From positions 310,001-374,000 of the forward strand of contig CAJTQT010000001.1 in NCBI GenBank assembly GCA_910578325.1: a DNA stretch of 64,000 nt, written 5' to 3'. This stretch comes from an uncultured Christensenella sp. Its GTDB lineage: Bacteria; Bacillota; Clostridia; Christensenellales; CAG-917. Under the pieces are notes generated by a model that had not been told where the DNA came from, ran no database searches, and saw only the letters and a program-made list of their open reading frames with translations. A program made the translations under genes and the position numbers. Within the stretch, counting starts at the first letter, position 1; every line of letters begins with the position of its first letter. Positions 33,292 to 46,161 of this stretch are shown in pieces.

Positions 33292-35775
33292 TTATCTCTT
33301 TTTAAGATTGTAACTCTTCCTGAAATTAAATGCAATAGGCACCAGCGAGTATGCCGCGCACATAACTCCTCCTACGAGCGCGACGACCCACGCTTCGTAC
33401 ATAAACTCGAAGTACAGTCCGAACAGTCTGAGCGCGTGTATAAGACAAGCGGTAAGCAGAACCGACGCCACAAACGCAAGCACAAACGACACCGCGGCAA
33501 CGGCAAAATGTTCAAGCAATTCGGAACAAAGGAGCGAATTTTTTGACATACCTGCGTTAAGCAAAGCGGTTCTGCTCTTGTCTGAAACGCCTCTTCCAAC
33601 CATACCCGCGGTAACGGAAACGGCAAATATAAACACGGCAACCACTATTGCGAGCGTTCCCACAAGGTCGAATACTGCGTCAGTGCTTTGCATATCCCAC
33701 CTATAAGCAGTCAGCACGTCAACCACATAATAGTTGTTGTCTGCAAAATTTTCTCTCAGCCTGTTTACGGTTTCGGAGATATTGCCTCCCGACGATTTGA
33801 GCACAACAGTATCTGGCGCAACCCCGAAAGCCGACTCTATCGCATACTCGGACATAACTATATAATTTCCCGAGAACAGTTGATGGTCGAGTATGCCCCC
33901 TACAACGACTTTTGACGAAACACCGTCCAGCGTAAGCGTCATTTCGTCGCCTACGCCCGCGCCGTAGAGAACCGTCAGAGCCTTGTCCAAAAACACGTAC
34001 GGAATCGCAGCGCCGTCCGCATCGGAAGCATAATATCCTTTATCGAGCAACTCTTCCACACGAGCTCTGTCCGTTACAAAACCGAAATCCACAAGATTCA
34101 GCGCCTGTTTCGAACCGAGTATATTCATCGTCTTGTCAAAGTCGCCGTTGTTGAGAGCCCCCTGTTTCCAAACGATTTTAGCGGCATAATCCACGCCCTC
34201 GGTCTCCAAAAACTTGTCAGTATCGACGCTTGACTGCACGTTTGTCACAAAAATCATATCCGAAAAGTTGCTTACGTAATCTCCGAACACGCTTTTGGTC
34301 ATTGCCCACGCCATAAAAAGCATCATACTCACCGTCATTCCTACGCCGAGCATCGTAACCGATCGTGCAAAACGACCGTCTCTGCGCAAATTCAAAGACG
34401 CTACTTTTGCCGACGGACGGGGCATTTTCGCTCCTACGCGAGCAGTTATGCGCAGTACGGAAGATATACATATTCCGAGAGTTGAAAGCGCAAGAACAAG
34501 GCTGACGACGGACATAACGGCGGTAGCCGCAGGCACGGCAAACTCCACCGCCACGCTGAGCGCGGTAAGCACGATCATCACGGGACAGGCGACAGCCGCA
34601 AACCGCGACCGTTTTTTTATGTCGATTTGATTTTGACGTATAGTCCCTCTGAAAGAACGCAGTATCGGGAGCAACGAACTCGCCACCGCGCTGAAAAGCC
34701 CTATAAGAGCGGAGCCGAACAGCCGCACCGCTGAAATGCTGAAAGCAATCGTCGGTGAAAGCGTCAGTTTAAGTATTCCTACAAAAACACCGACAGCAAG
34801 GGCAGAACCCAAAAGAGCGCCGAAACAGGCAATAATTACGCTCTCGGTCATAAAAATACCAAGAATCTGTTTTTTTGTCGCGCCCACTATTCCGTATTTT
34901 GAGATAAGCGAAATCTTTTCGCTTTCGCTCATCATAAACAACAGAACTATGACCGCTATTCCCAACGCAAACACCGCAAATCCCGCGAGCACCACAGGCG
35001 CGCTTAAAGAATCCGCCTGTTCGCGTATATAACCCGCGTCGTCCGTACGCTTTATAAGCATAGAGGAATACTGCGCTATTTCCGAAATCTCTTTCAACAA
35101 AGCGTCTACGTCTACGCCCGCTTTTGCTTTGACGTAAATCTCGTTGCAAATTTTGTCCGAACTTATGCCGGAAATCAATCCGGATATGCCTTCGATTCTG
35201 CCTATAACCAAAAACGGCGAATCGTCAAGGAAGTATCCGCTTATATCCGCAATCGCGCCTACGTAAAAAGTGCGGTCGAGTCTGTTTCCCAACGATAGGG
35301 AAATATCGTCCCCCACCTGCAATCCGAACCTCTCCGCCATATTCTTTGACACGACAACGTTATCCTCGTTGGAATCGAGATAATTCTTGTCTCCCTGTAA
35401 AACGTCTATATCCTGCAAATATTCCGCTCCGCCCCGCTCAAACCCGCGCAGTTTCACGTATTCGCCGTCGAGAATCGCATAAAGGGACAACGTAGGACAG
35501 ATATACTCAATCAATCCGCCGCCGTTGTCATCCTTATCCATAAGGTCATAAAGCGGTTTGGCTACGTTTATTATACGGTCGGAAGATGAATTTGTGGAAA
35601 TTACGATATCGCTCCTGCCCGAAGCCGCAGTCTGAGTAGAATATATATATTCATAAACGGCAGGGCTAAATGAAAGCATAGCAAAAATCATCGCCACCGC
35701 AACGGCGACTGCCGCAACCGTCGCAACCGTCCTCAACGGCTTCGACGTCATATTTCTCAGAGCAAGTTTAAACAT
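33292..35775 (-). CDS. FtsX/MacB-type ABC transporter permease
   Basis: 827 residues from ATG 35775 (AAAGGAAAG upstream). It has the double-FtsX layout: an N-terminal helix (TSKPLRTVATVAAVAVAVAM), a large extracytoplasmic MacB-like domain (~residues 50-240), three helices, a second helix plus extracytoplasmic domain (~410-660), and three final helices. Such permeases with a LolD-type ATPase move peptides, lipids or lipoproteins, or transmit force; no substrate can be inferred. A longer frame reaching 35850 would begin inside the 154-bp tandem repeat and is rejected. The ATPase gene lies upstream across ~500 bases of repeat. Confidence 0.88.
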   Translation of the reverse strand: MFKLALRNMTSKPLRTVATVAAVAVAVAMIFAMLSFSPAVYEYIYSTQTAASGRSDIVISTNSSSDRIINVAKPLYDLMDKDDNGGGLIEYICPTLSLYAILDGEYVKLRGFERGGAEYLQDIDVLQGDKNYLDSNEDNVVVSKNMAERFGLQVGDDISLSLGNRLDRTFYVGAIADISGYFLDDSPFLVIGRIEGISGLISGISSDKICNEIYVKAKAGVDVDALLKEISEIAQYSSMLIKRTDDAGYIREQADSLSAPVVLAGFAVFALGIAVIVLLFMMSESEKISLISKYGIVGATKKQILGIFMTESVIIACFGALLGSALAVGVFVGILKLTLSPTIAFSISAVRLFGSALIGLFSAVASSLLPILRSFRGTIRQNQIDIKKRSRFAAVACPVMIVLTALSVAVEFAVPAATAVMSVVSLVLALSTLGICISSVLRITARVGAKMPRPSAKVASLNLRRDGRFARSVTMLGVGMTVSMMLFMAWAMTKSVFGDYVSNFSDMIFVTNVQSSVDTDKFLETEGVDYAAKIVWKQGALNNGDFDKTMNILGSKQALNLVDFGFVTDRARVEELLDKGYYASDADGAAIPYVFLDKALTVLYGAGVGDEMTLTLDGVSSKVVVGGILDHQLFSGNYIVMSEYAIESAFGVAPDTVVLKSSGGNISETVNRLRENFADNNYYVVDVLTAYRWDMQSTDAVFDLVGTLAIVVAVFIFAVSVTAGMVGRGVSDKSRTALLNAGMSKNSLLCSELLEHFAVAAVSFVLAFVASVLLTACLIHALRLFGLYFEFMYEAWVVALVGGVMCAAYSLVPIAFNFRKSYNLKKR

Positions 35776-35840
35776 CTGCTTTCCTTTTACATTTACATAA
35801 CAGTAGCCCGCGCAAATTACGTTTCCGGTGCAACATATTG

Positions 35841-36232
35841 CGCGAAACATTCCTTGTGTTTACAACGATATTTCATTTTGATAGCGAACAACGGTTTGCG
35901 CGTAGGAATTCAAATAAAGTCTACGCTTTTGCGCCGATTATTACATTCGATTTGCCTTATGCGCACAGAGTGCGCCCGACAAGCAAACTGTTGCGCGAAA
36001 CTTTCCTTGTGTTTACAACGATATTTCATTTTGATAGCGAACAACGGTTTGCGCGTAGAAATTCAAAAATCAAGTCTACGCTTTTGCGCTGCTTATTACA
36101 TTCGATTTGCCTTATGCGCACAGAGTGCGCCCGACAAGCAAACTGTTGCGCGAAACTTTCCTCGTGTTTACAACGACATTTCATTTTGATAGCGAACAAC
36201 GGTTTGCGCGTAGGAATTCAAAAATCAAGTTC
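35841..36232. repeat. 154-bp tandem repeat, about 2.6 copies, non-coding
   Basis: Units begin at the shared motif CGCGAAAC at 35841, 35994 and 36149 (periods 153 and 155). Each full unit has the same order of landmarks: GTGTTTACAACG, TTTTGATAGCGAACAACG, GCGCGTAG, AATTCAAA, CTACGCTTTTGCG, GCGCACAGAGTGCGC and GACAAGCAAACTG. GCGTAG/CTACGC and GCGCAC/GTGCGC can form two hairpins per unit. The third unit is cut short. It occupies the gap between the ATPase and permease genes of one ABC system. Confidence 0.9.
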
Positions 36233-36238
36233 AGGCTT

Positions 36239-36267
36239 AAACGATGCTTGTTTACAAGCGTCGTTTT
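36239..36267. terminator. Hairpin downstream of the LolD-type ATPase gene
   Basis: Twelve-bp stem AAACGATGCTTG / CAAGCGTCGTTT (one G-U) with loop TTTA, between the ATPase stop and the tandem repeats. T-rich flank only on the plus side, so a processing or weak termination role is possible. Confidence 0.5.
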
Positions 36268-36272
36268 GCCAT

Positions 36273-36950
36273 TCACGCCGATTTTTGAATGACTCCATCC
36301 TCCATCCGCACTATAAGCCCTGCATAGTTAGCGTGCGTCTGCGAGTGAGTGACCATAACCAATGCGACGCCGCGGTTTTTATTAATATCAGCAAGCAGTT
36401 CCATAACCTGTCTTCCTCTCTCTTTATCGAGGCTGCCGGTTGGTTCGTCGAGAAATATGACTTTCGGATTTGTCACAAGCGCGCGTGCAATCGCGACTCT
36501 CTGCTGCTCGCCGCCGCTGAGTTGACGGGGAAAGTTCTTCTGTCTGTGCCCCAGTCCCAGATAGTTTATCACCTCGTCGACGCGTTGTTTATAGTCATCT
36601 TCCTTACGTTTATCCAGCATAAGAGGCAGCGTAATGTTTTCATACACGGTGAGATTGGGCACAAGATTGTCAAACTGATACACAAACGAAAAATCTCTGC
36701 GACGCATAGCGGCAATTTCCTCGTCGGGAATGTCCGTGATGTTTTTACCCAAAAGCAAAACTTCACCCTCGGAGGGCTTGTCTATTCCCGCAAGTATATA
36801 AAGGAGCGTGGATTTACCCGAGCCAGATTCGCCGACTATAGCAACGAACTCCCCCTCCTGCAACTCGAAATCAACGCCTTTAAGCACTTCCGTAACGACC
36901 TCTCCGACCGTAAAGGACTTCTTTATATTTTCCGCTTTCAGTACAGACAT
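36273..36950 (-). CDS. LolD/MacB-type ABC transporter ATP-binding protein
   Basis: 225 residues. Walker [11 protein letters not shown]-loop VYQFDNLVP, signature [15 protein letters not shown], Walker [13 protein letters not shown], and switch region MVTHSQTH. The PTGSLD box and length are typical of LolD/MacB/FtsE-like ATPases that pair with FtsX-type permeases, here the gene at 33.3-35.8 kb. ACGGAGGCGT precedes the ATG. It has its own consensus promoter. The long repeat-filled gap before the permease is unusual. Confidence 0.93.
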   Translation of the reverse strand: MSVLKAENIKKSFTVGEVVTEVLKGVDFELQEGEFVAIVGESGSGKSTLLYILAGIDKPSEGEVLLLGKNITDIPDEEIAAMRRRDFSFVYQFDNLVPNLTVYENITLPLMLDKRKEDDYKQRVDEVINYLGLGHRQKNFPRQLSGGEQQRVAIARALVTNPKVIFLDEPTGSLDKERGRQVMELLADINKNRGVALVMVTHSQTHANYAGLIVRMEDGVIQKSA

Positions 36951-36999
36951 ACGCCTCCGTTACGCGCGTGCGCGCGCCTACTCATATCAAATTGATATA

Positions 37000-37028
37000 A
37001 TTATACCATATTAGCAAAACTCATACAA
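37000..37028 (-). promoter_or_regulatory. Promoter of the LolD-type ATPase gene
   Basis: TTGTAT (37028-37023), 17-base spacer, TATAAT (37005-37000). The leader carries alternating GCGCGC sequence before the GGAGG site. Divergent from the queH promoter. Confidence 0.75.
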
Positions 37029-37063
37029 GTTCAAATAAAAACTGCATATAAAACTTAAAGATA

Positions 37064-37092
37064 TTGCGCCGATATTTAATGCGTGATATAAT
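37064..37092 (+). promoter_or_regulatory. Promoter of queH, predicted leaderless
   Basis: TTGCGC (37064-37069), 17-base spacer, TATAAT (37087-37092), six bases, GTG start. No ribosome site. Confidence 0.7.
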
Positions 37093-37098
37093 TTCAGC

Positions 37099-37692
37099 GT
37101 GAAAAAGTTTTCAGCAGGCACAGTGGAATATGAAATCGAGAGATGCAAGACAACGGGCACAAAACCCCGTCTGCTTTTGCACGCCTGCTGCGGTCCCTGC
37201 GCCGCAGGTACTCTGGCAAATATCACGCCTTATTTTGATATAACCGTATTCTTCTACAATCCCAACATTATGCCTAATGCGGAATTCGATTTGCGTCTTG
37301 ACGCGCTTAAACAGATACTTTCTCATTTCGACGGCGTAAAACTTATTGTGCCCGAACAGGACGTATCTCAATACCTGCCTGTCGTAAGAGGGCTGGAACA
37401 ACTTCCCGAGGGCGGCGAACGTTGCACAAAATGCTTTGACCTAAGGTTGAAAAAAACCGCCGAATATCTCTCTTCACACCGCGACAGTTACGATTATTTC
37501 GCTACGACTCTTACGATAAGTCCTTTAAAAAACGCGGCGCTGATAAACGCCGTCGGCAATGCCGCCGCCGAACAATACAACGTTGATTATCTCGATTCCG
37601 ATTTCAAAAAAAGGGACGGGTACCTTAAATCAACGCAACTGTGCAAGGAATGGGGCGTGTACCGACAGCATTACTGCGGATGCGCGTTTTAG
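37099..37692 (+). CDS. queH: Epoxyqueuosine reductase QueH
   Basis: 197 residues. Reduces epoxyqueuosine to queuosine in tRNA (the cobalamin-independent alternative to QueG). Family cysteines are complete: HACCGPC near the N-terminus, GERCTKCFDLRL mid-protein and HYCGCAF at the C-terminus, together expected to bind the iron-sulfur cluster and a second metal site. FATTLTISPLKNA is also typical. Translation appears to start at GTG 37099 without a ribosome site, right at the predicted transcription start. Stand-alone plus-strand gene; no other queuosine gene in the window. Confidence 0.93.
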   Translation: MKKFSAGTVEYEIERCKTTGTKPRLLLHACCGPCAAGTLANITPYFDITVFFYNPNIMPNAEFDLRLDALKQILSHFDGVKLIVPEQDVSQYLPVVRGLEQLPEGGERCTKCFDLRLKKTAEYLSSHRDSYDYFATTLTISPLKNAALINAVGNAAAEQYNVDYLDSDFKKRDGYLKSTQLCKEWGVYRQHYCGCAF

Positions 37693-37826
37693 AAAACCTC
37701 TAATTAACCGCATACTATTTACTGTCTCCAACTTACCGTCATATTTATTTCGATCCCGAAACCGTACGCGAAACACTGCGCCGAAAATTTATAGAAATTT
37801 ACAAACTTTTGTATTTATCTTTTAAA

Positions 37827-37877
37827 TAAAAAAGGTATTTTACTTGCCATTCACGATGACGGCCGCAAAATACCTTC
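37827..37877 (-). terminator. Terminator of the V-ATPase operon
   Basis: Ten-bp perfect stem AAGGTATTTT / AAAATACCTT with a 25-base interior containing a smaller GC-rich part, followed by a T run on the minus strand, 23 bases past the subunit D stop. Confidence 0.8.
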
Positions 37878-37900
37878 GACTTTGAATATAGCACACAATA

Positions 37901-38530
37901 CTATCTGTTTTCAAGCATACTCTTTACTTTCATAAGACGTGTAGTCGCGCCGCGCTCGTTTTCGTCGAGTTTCATAGTTATATACTTGATAGTCTCTTCG
38001 AGTTGCGGAATCATTACGTATTCCAGCGCGTTGACGCGTCTGCGGTTTCTCTCGATCTCGTCGGCGAGCATATTGCAGGTCTTCTCCACTTCCGCAAGTT
38101 TGAGCAGTTTGGGGAGCAACTCGGAAAGGGACGCAACCGCGCCGTCGAGTTCACCTGTAACGGAAGCGAACGAATACGGATAAAGTTCCTGTCCTTCCGA
38201 CTTAGTAATTTCAAAAACGGGCACGTCCACGCTCATCACGTTTTGCGATGAGACTTCCAGTTTCACCTTTGTGCCCGGAAGCGCGATCGCCTCTTCTATG
38301 ACGGCGTCCGACGAAACTGCGCGCGCAAGCATAAAGGATTTAAGCGAGTCCGTAAGTTCGTCCTCGACTTCCTCTCTCAAACGCTTGTTGTCGCGAATAT
38401 AAATCATAAATCTGCGAATCATCTCGTCGGATTTATCTTTCAACAGTTTATGTCCGCGGGTAGCGGTTTTAAGACGGGCTTTGAGCCGTCTCAATTCCAT
38501 TCTCGTCGGATTTACGTTGAGTTTCGCCAT
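37901..38530 (-). CDS. ntpD: V-type ATP synthase subunit D
   Basis: 209-residue central-stalk subunit that turns inside the A3B3 ring. Opening [20 protein letters not shown] and the C-terminal coiled coil ([19 protein letters not shown]) are diagnostic. Last gene of the operon, two bases after subunit B. Confidence 0.95.
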   Translation of the reverse strand: MAKLNVNPTRMELRRLKARLKTATRGHKLLKDKSDEMIRRFMIYIRDNKRLREEVEDELTDSLKSFMLARAVSSDAVIEEAIALPGTKVKLEVSSQNVMSVDVPVFEITKSEGQELYPYSFASVTGELDGAVASLSELLPKLLKLAEVEKTCNMLADEIERNRRRVNALEYVMIPQLEETIKYITMKLDENERGATTRLMKVKSMLENR

Positions 38531-38532
38531 TA

Positions 38533-39912
38533 TCAGTCCTCTTTCTTATCGAGATACTTCTCTATATACTCGTCGCGGATACGTTTAAGTTCGTTTCTGG
38601 GGAGTATGCGCAACAAATTCCAACCCAGATCGAGAGTCTCCTCGATAGTACGGTTTGTATTGAATCCCTGCGAAACGTACTGTTTTTCAAATTCGTCCGC
38701 AAATTCGGCAAATTTCTTATCAGTTTCCGTAAGCGCGGAATCGCCGAGTATGGAACTGAGTTCTTTCGCCTCTTTTCCCTGCGCGTACGCGCTGAACAAC
38801 TGGTTCATAGTATCGGCGTGATCCTCTCTCGTTTTGCCTTTGCCTATGCCCTTGTCTTTCAGACGCGACAGCGACGGCATAACGTCGATTGGCGGAACTA
38901 TGCCTTTTTTGTACAGTTCGCGAGAGATTATAATCTGTCCTTCCGTAATATATCCCGTAAGGTCGGGAATGGGATGTGTTTTATCGTCCTCCGGCATAGA
39001 CAGAATGGGAATCTGCGTAATAGATCCCTTCTTTCCAACAATTCTGCCCGCACGCTCGTACATACCCGCAAGGTCGGTATACATATAGCCGGGGTATCCT
39101 CTTCTTCCGGGGACTTCTTTTCTCGCCGCGGAAACTTCTCTCAACGCCTCTGCGTAGTTGGTAATATCCGTTGTTATGACGAGCACGTGCATTTCCTTTT
39201 CGAACGCGAGATATTCCGCCGCCGTAAGCGCCATACGCGGAGTAGAAATACGTTCGACGGCAGGATCGTTGGCTAAGTTCATAAACATAACCGTACGTTC
39301 TATCGCGCCTGTCTTTCTGAAATCATTGATAAAAAAGTCCGCCTCTTCGAACGTAATGCCGACCGCCGCAAACACGACTGCAAATTTGGAATCGCTTCCG
39401 AGAACCCGAGCCTGTCTCGCAATCTGCGCCGCAAGTTCCGCGTGAGGCATACCGGACATAGAAAATACCGGCAGTTTCTGACCTCTGACAAGGGTATTCA
39501 GTCCGTCAATCGCGCTTATACCCGTTTGGATAAACTCGTCGGGATAGTCGCGTGCAACGGGATTTATAGGCTGACCGTTGATATCCATTTTTTTGTCGGG
39601 TATAATGGGTGCGCCTCCGTCTCTCGGTCTGCCCATTCCGTCGAAAACTCTTCCGAGCATATCCTCGCTGACGCCGAGTTCAATACTGTGTCCGAGGAAT
39701 CTTGCTTTGGAGGTAGTCATCTTTATACCCTGAGAAGGTTCGAAAAGTTGCACCAACGCCTTATCTCTGTTGATTTCGAGCACCTTTCCGCTACGGATTT
39801 CGCCGTTAGCCTGACGGATTTCCACCAACTCGTTATACTTTACGCCTTCAACGCCCTCAACGAGCATAAGCGGTCCGACTATTTCTCTGATCGTATTGTA
39901 TTCTTTAAGCAT
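38533..39912 (-). CDS. ntpB: V-type ATP synthase subunit B
   Basis: 459-residue non-catalytic nucleotide-binding subunit. [18 protein letters not shown] at the N-terminus; in place of a Walker A lysine it has [19 protein letters not shown], as expected for B subunits; [20 protein letters not shown] is typical. Its ATG shares a base with the stop of subunit A. Confidence 0.97.
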   Translation of the reverse strand: MLKEYNTIREIVGPLMLVEGVEGVKYNELVEIRQANGEIRSGKVLEINRDKALVQLFEPSQGIKMTTSKARFLGHSIELGVSEDMLGRVFDGMGRPRDGGAPIIPDKKMDINGQPINPVARDYPDEFIQTGISAIDGLNTLVRGQKLPVFSMSGMPHAELAAQIARQARVLGSDSKFAVVFAAVGITFEEADFFINDFRKTGAIERTVMFMNLANDPAVERISTPRMALTAAEYLAFEKEMHVLVITTDITNYAEALREVSAARKEVPGRRGYPGYMYTDLAGMYERAGRIVGKKGSITQIPILSMPEDDKTHPIPDLTGYITEGQIIISRELYKKGIVPPIDVMPSLSRLKDKGIGKGKTREDHADTMNQLFSAYAQGKEAKELSSILGDSALTETDKKFAEFADEFEKQYVSQGFNTNRTIEETLDLGWNLLRILPRNELKRIRDEYIEKYLDKKED

Positions 39913-41678
39913 CAGATTTCCTCCCCGTCTCCGACAAGTTCGGACATTTCGCTCTTAATCTGAGCGAGAATCCCGTCGAATCTGTTCATTTCCGTCTCGG
40001 GAATATACTTTGCCCTGCCGATTTGTTCTCTTACGGGCAATTCCAGAATATCCTCGATATCGACGTTTTTGTCGAGCGCGTCGCCCGCAAGTCTGTCAAA
40101 TTCGAGAATGAGTTTCATCATATACTGCTGTTTTTCAAGCGAGGTAAACGTATCGACTTCGTGGAATGCGTTCTGATGCAGATAGTCTTCTCTGATTGAC
40201 TTCGCGGTTTCCATAGTAAGTCTGTTCGACGGCGAAAGAGCGTCCATACCGACAAGCCTGACGATTTCGTCAAGTTGCGCCTCTTCCTGCAAGATACGCA
40301 TACAGGTCGCGCGAAGCGGGATCCACTCGTCGCCTATACTCTCGCCGTACCAATCCGCAAGTCTGTCGGCATACAGCGAATAACTCGCAATCCAGTCGAT
40401 AGCGGGGAAATGTCTCTTATATGCAAGAGACGCGCTAAGTCCCCAGAACACTTTGACTATTCTCAGCGTTGCCTGCGCAACGGGTTCGGACAAATCTCCT
40501 CCGGGAGGCGAAACCGCGCCGATAGCGGTAATCGAGCCGACGGTGTTTGGCTGACCGAGAACCCGTACAACGCCCGCGCGTTCGTAAAACTCCGCAAGAC
40601 GCGAACTGAGATACGCAGGATAGCCCTCTTCACCGGGCATCTCTTCAAGACGTCCCGACATTTCGCGCAACGCTTCCGCCCAGCGCGACGTGGAATCCGC
40701 CATTATCGCAACCGAATATCCCATATCCCTGAAATATTCCGCTATAGTTATACCCGTATAAATGGATGCTTCGCGCGCCGCGACAGGCATATCCGACGTG
40801 TTGGCGATAAGTACCGTACGTTTCATAAGCGGCTGTCCGCTGCGCGGGTCGATAAGCGCGGGGAACTCGTTGAGAACGTCCGTCATTTCGTTTCCGCGTT
40901 CGCCGCAACCGACGTACACGATTATATCCGCGTCCGCCCATTTTGCAAGTTGATGCTGGACAACGGTTTTGCCGCTTCCGAAAGGTCCGGGAACAGCCGC
41001 AACGCCGCCTTTTGCAATCGGGAACAACGTATCTATAACTCTCTGTCCCGTCACCATAGGAGTAACGGGCGACATTTTTTCTTTATAAGGTCTGCCTTTA
41101 CGCACAGGCCATTTTTGGAGCATCGTGACCTCGACGTCGCCGCTCTCGGTCGCTATGACCGCAACGGTATCGTCTACGGTAAACATTCCGCGTCTGATTT
41201 CCTTAACTTTGCCCTTAATGCCGTAAGGCACCATTATTTTATGGAGAATGAGCACGTTTTCTTCAACCGTACCGATAACCGTACCGCCCTCGACGTCGTT
41301 GCCGACGGGAATACAGGGTTTAAACTCCCATTCCTTTTCGTGGTCGACTGCGGGAAGATAAACGCCGCGTTCTATACGGTCACCCGCCAGTTCTCTGAGT
41401 TTGGCAAGCGGACGCTGTATTCCGTCGTATATGCCCTCGATGAGCCCCGGACCGAGTTCGACAGACAGCGGTTCGCCTGTGGATACGACGTCCTCGCCCG
41501 GTCCCAGACCGCTCGTTTCCTCGTATACCTGAATGGACGCTTTGTCCCCTCTGAGTTCGATAATTTCGCCGATGAGTTTCTTATCGCTCACCTGCACCAC
41601 GTCGAACATCTTGCTCTCCGCCATATTTTCTGCGACGATGAGCGGACCGGATACTTTTACGATTTTTCCTCTTTCCAT
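39912..41678 (-). CDS. ntpA: V-type ATP synthase catalytic subunit A
   Basis: 588 residues from ATG 41678 (AGAGGACTAAT upstream; a start at 41699 would sit within the preceding coding end). Catalytic ATPase subunit: [12 protein letters not shown], the V-type insert ('bulge') near residues 110-200, Walker [12 protein letters not shown], and [20 protein letters not shown]. Overlaps ntpB. Confidence 0.97.
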   Translation of the reverse strand: MERGKIVKVSGPLIVAENMAESKMFDVVQVSDKKLIGEIIELRGDKASIQVYEETSGLGPGEDVVSTGEPLSVELGPGLIEGIYDGIQRPLAKLRELAGDRIERGVYLPAVDHEKEWEFKPCIPVGNDVEGGTVIGTVEENVLILHKIMVPYGIKGKVKEIRRGMFTVDDTVAVIATESGDVEVTMLQKWPVRKGRPYKEKMSPVTPMVTGQRVIDTLFPIAKGGVAAVPGPFGSGKTVVQHQLAKWADADIIVYVGCGERGNEMTDVLNEFPALIDPRSGQPLMKRTVLIANTSDMPVAAREASIYTGITIAEYFRDMGYSVAIMADSTSRWAEALREMSGRLEEMPGEEGYPAYLSSRLAEFYERAGVVRVLGQPNTVGSITAIGAVSPPGGDLSEPVAQATLRIVKVFWGLSASLAYKRHFPAIDWIASYSLYADRLADWYGESIGDEWIPLRATCMRILQEEAQLDEIVRLVGMDALSPSNRLTMETAKSIREDYLHQNAFHEVDTFTSLEKQQYMMKLILEFDRLAGDALDKNVDIEDILELPVREQIGRAKYIPETEMNRFDGILAQIKSEMSELVGDGEEI

Positions 41679-41679
41679 A

Positions 41680-42009
41680 TTAGTCCTCTTTGTTGTCAAA
41701 CAGCACGTTCGCTCCGATAGCCTTTTCCACGTTGGCGTTTATACCTGCCAGACCGAGATGCATATTGCCCTCTGCCGACGGAATGGGAACTATAACGGGA
41801 TACGCCCGCGCTTTATATCTCTTAATATACGTCTCCGCCTGAACGGCGACTTTTTCCGTGACGAAAATCACGGAATACGTACGCGCAAGAGTATGCACCG
41901 TTTCTCTCGCCTGAATTTCGCCGTCAACGGGAAATACGTCGACGCCGATAGCCTTGAACGCCAACACCGAATCCTTATCCCCGACGACCGCAATCAAACC
42001 GTCACGCAT
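41680..42009 (-). CDS. ntpG: V-type ATP synthase subunit F
   Basis: 109-residue central-stalk subunit (called NtpG in Enterococcus hirae). [17 protein letters not shown] at the N-terminus and [11 protein letters not shown] are characteristic. Start is uncertain: ATG 42009 fits the family, GTG 42018 would place AAAGGA closer. Either start overlaps subunit C (8 or 17 bases). One base separates it from subunit A. Confidence 0.9.
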   Translation of the reverse strand: MRDGLIAVVGDKDSVLAFKAIGVDVFPVDGEIQARETVHTLARTYSVIFVTEKVAVQAETYIKRYKARAYPVIVPIPSAEGNMHLGLAGINANVEKAIGANVLFDNKED

Positions 42010-42967
42010 ACAACTCACGCATCCTTTCTTTTATTTTATTTTTATCAACGCCGTTTTTAATGCCCGCTACCGCCAGTTTCGCAACCTTTATCTGAGTGAT
42101 TTTGGTCAGATAAAAAGCGACTATGGGTGCGACGCTGAATAAATCGTCTTTTTCTTGCTTCCACATTTTCAGCAACGCGTTATCCTGCGCGACTTCGAAT
42201 GCAACAAGATTCCCGTCGTCTACGACCGCGCTTACGGATTCCTCAAACTTAGTACGCTTGCATTTTTCTTTAAGAACGTCTGTCGGCGAATCGTATATAT
42301 CGGGAAGAAAATCCAGTTCGCCGCCTTTTACAAAGCCCTCTTCGAAGTATGACTTAGACAGCCCCAGTCTCTTGCATCTCAAAAACGCGCCTATATTTGC
42401 AACGTCCGCTTTCCTGCCGAAATACTCGCAAACCGCTCTTCCTGTTTTTTTTCTGTTTGCAAACACGAAGTCAAACATAGCCTTATCGGCAATACAGTCT
42501 ATCGCGTGCGGAGAAACTCCGCCTCCGACCGACAGTTGTTTAAACTGCGCTATCGCGTCTGCAAAAAACTCGGGTGCGTCCGACGCACGGTCCTGTTCTA
42601 TCCAACTCCTGATTTCGTCGACTTCGTACAGACCTTTCGGCGCGGCTACGGTCTTCTTTCCCGTAACCGAACTTTTGAAAAGCGATTTGAGATTCAAAAA
42701 ATCATATTGCGCCAAAAACGCGTCCAATGCGCCGTCAACATTGAACTCGCGCAGAAATTCCGCCGCTTTTTCCTCTTCCGCGGCAAAAAGCGCGTCGAAA
42801 TCACCGTCGCCGACCGACGCCCCTGCGCCGAATCCCATATCCGCCAACGCCCTGAACGCCGTTTGCGTCGTAGTACAGTCAAGCAACCTCTGCACCGACT
42901 GAGCGGTAAAAAGAGAGGTTTCCATACTCTTGACTCTTGCGTTCTGGTATACGAATTTGTCAGACAT
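42002..42967 (-). CDS. ntpC: V-type ATP synthase subunit C
   Basis: 321-residue AC39-family subunit bridging the central stalk to the K ring. VYQNARVKSMETSLFT at the start, then an alpha-helical protein with KTGRAVCEYFGRKADVANI-type repeats. One base after subunit E. Confidence 0.88.
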   Translation of the reverse strand: MSDKFVYQNARVKSMETSLFTAQSVQRLLDCTTTQTAFRALADMGFGAGASVGDGDFDALFAAEEEKAAEFLREFNVDGALDAFLAQYDFLNLKSLFKSSVTGKKTVAAPKGLYEVDEIRSWIEQDRASDAPEFFADAIAQFKQLSVGGGVSPHAIDCIADKAMFDFVFANRKKTGRAVCEYFGRKADVANIGAFLRCKRLGLSKSYFEEGFVKGGELDFLPDIYDSPTDVLKEKCKRTKFEESVSAVVDDGNLVAFEVAQDNALLKMWKQEKDDLFSVAPIVAFYLTKITQIKVAKLAVAGIKNGVDKNKIKERMRELYA

Positions 42968-42968
42968 A

Positions 42969-43541
42969 TCAGCCGAATATTTCCTTTGCTATCTGCGTTT
43001 CGATTTTTTCGCGCAACAAGGCTATTTCAACGTCGAACGTAAGGTTTTTATCTACGCCTTTGCCGCTAATAATCATTCCGTCGAAATCTCCGAACTCAGA
43101 CGACAGCGAAAGCGTAATGCCCTTCTCTTCGGCAAAAGCCGAGACATCGTCCGAAGTAAGAACTCCCTCCTGCCTCCTGCCGAGCGTAACGACGTCACCG
43201 TCCTCCGCTTCGCGCAGCATACCCGTAAGGAGATTTCTCATAACGCGCTTATCGAGAGATTTGAGTTTTTCAAGCGCGCGGGCAAACACGCCGTCGAGAA
43301 CCTTTGCTTTCGAGGCGAGTTGCAACTTCCTTACTTCGAGGTCGGCGACCGTCTTTCCGCGGGCTTCGAGGTCGTCAATCATTCTATCCGTTTCGCTTTG
43401 AAACGTATAGATATAAGACTTGCATTCCTCCGCCGCCGCGGCGAGAATTCCATCCGCGCGAGCAGTCTGCTCCTCTATAAAAGAGTTTGCGCGAATCTCG
43501 GCCTCGGATATGATTTTTTCAACGATACTTTCCTTGCTCAT
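42969..43541 (-). CDS. ntpE: V-type ATP synthase subunit E
   Basis: 190-residue peripheral-stalk subunit: an N-terminal helix (SIVEKIISEAEIRANSFIEE) that pairs with the H/F-type stalk protein, and a globular C-terminal half. Four bases after subunit K. Confidence 0.88.
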   Translation of the reverse strand: MSKESIVEKIISEAEIRANSFIEEQTARADGILAAAAEECKSYIYTFQSETDRMIDDLEARGKTVADLEVRKLQLASKAKVLDGVFARALEKLKSLDKRVMRNLLTGMLREAEDGDVVTLGRRQEGVLTSDDVSAFAEEKGITLSLSSEFGDFDGMIISGKGVDKNLTFDVEIALLREKIETQIAKEIFG

Positions 43542-43545
43542 AATT

Positions 43546-46124
<2,579 letters not shown>

Positions 46125-46161
46125 ATTTTACAGGCAGGCAATAACATATTACGGACAACCG

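Noticed and set aside
35776..35850. Upstream start for the FtsX-type permease at 35850
   Set aside because: The added 25 residues come from the tandem repeat, and ATG 35775 has a proper ribosome site.
35838..36995. Plus-strand frame (385 codons) with repeated peptide units across the tandem repeats
   Set aside because: The peptide repetition only mirrors the DNA repeat, periods of 153 and 155 are not equal, and the rest is antisense to the ATPase gene.
40275..41720. Plus-strand frame (481 codons) opposite the V-ATPase A gene
   Set aside because: Antisense shadow of ntpA; unnatural composition and no start signals.
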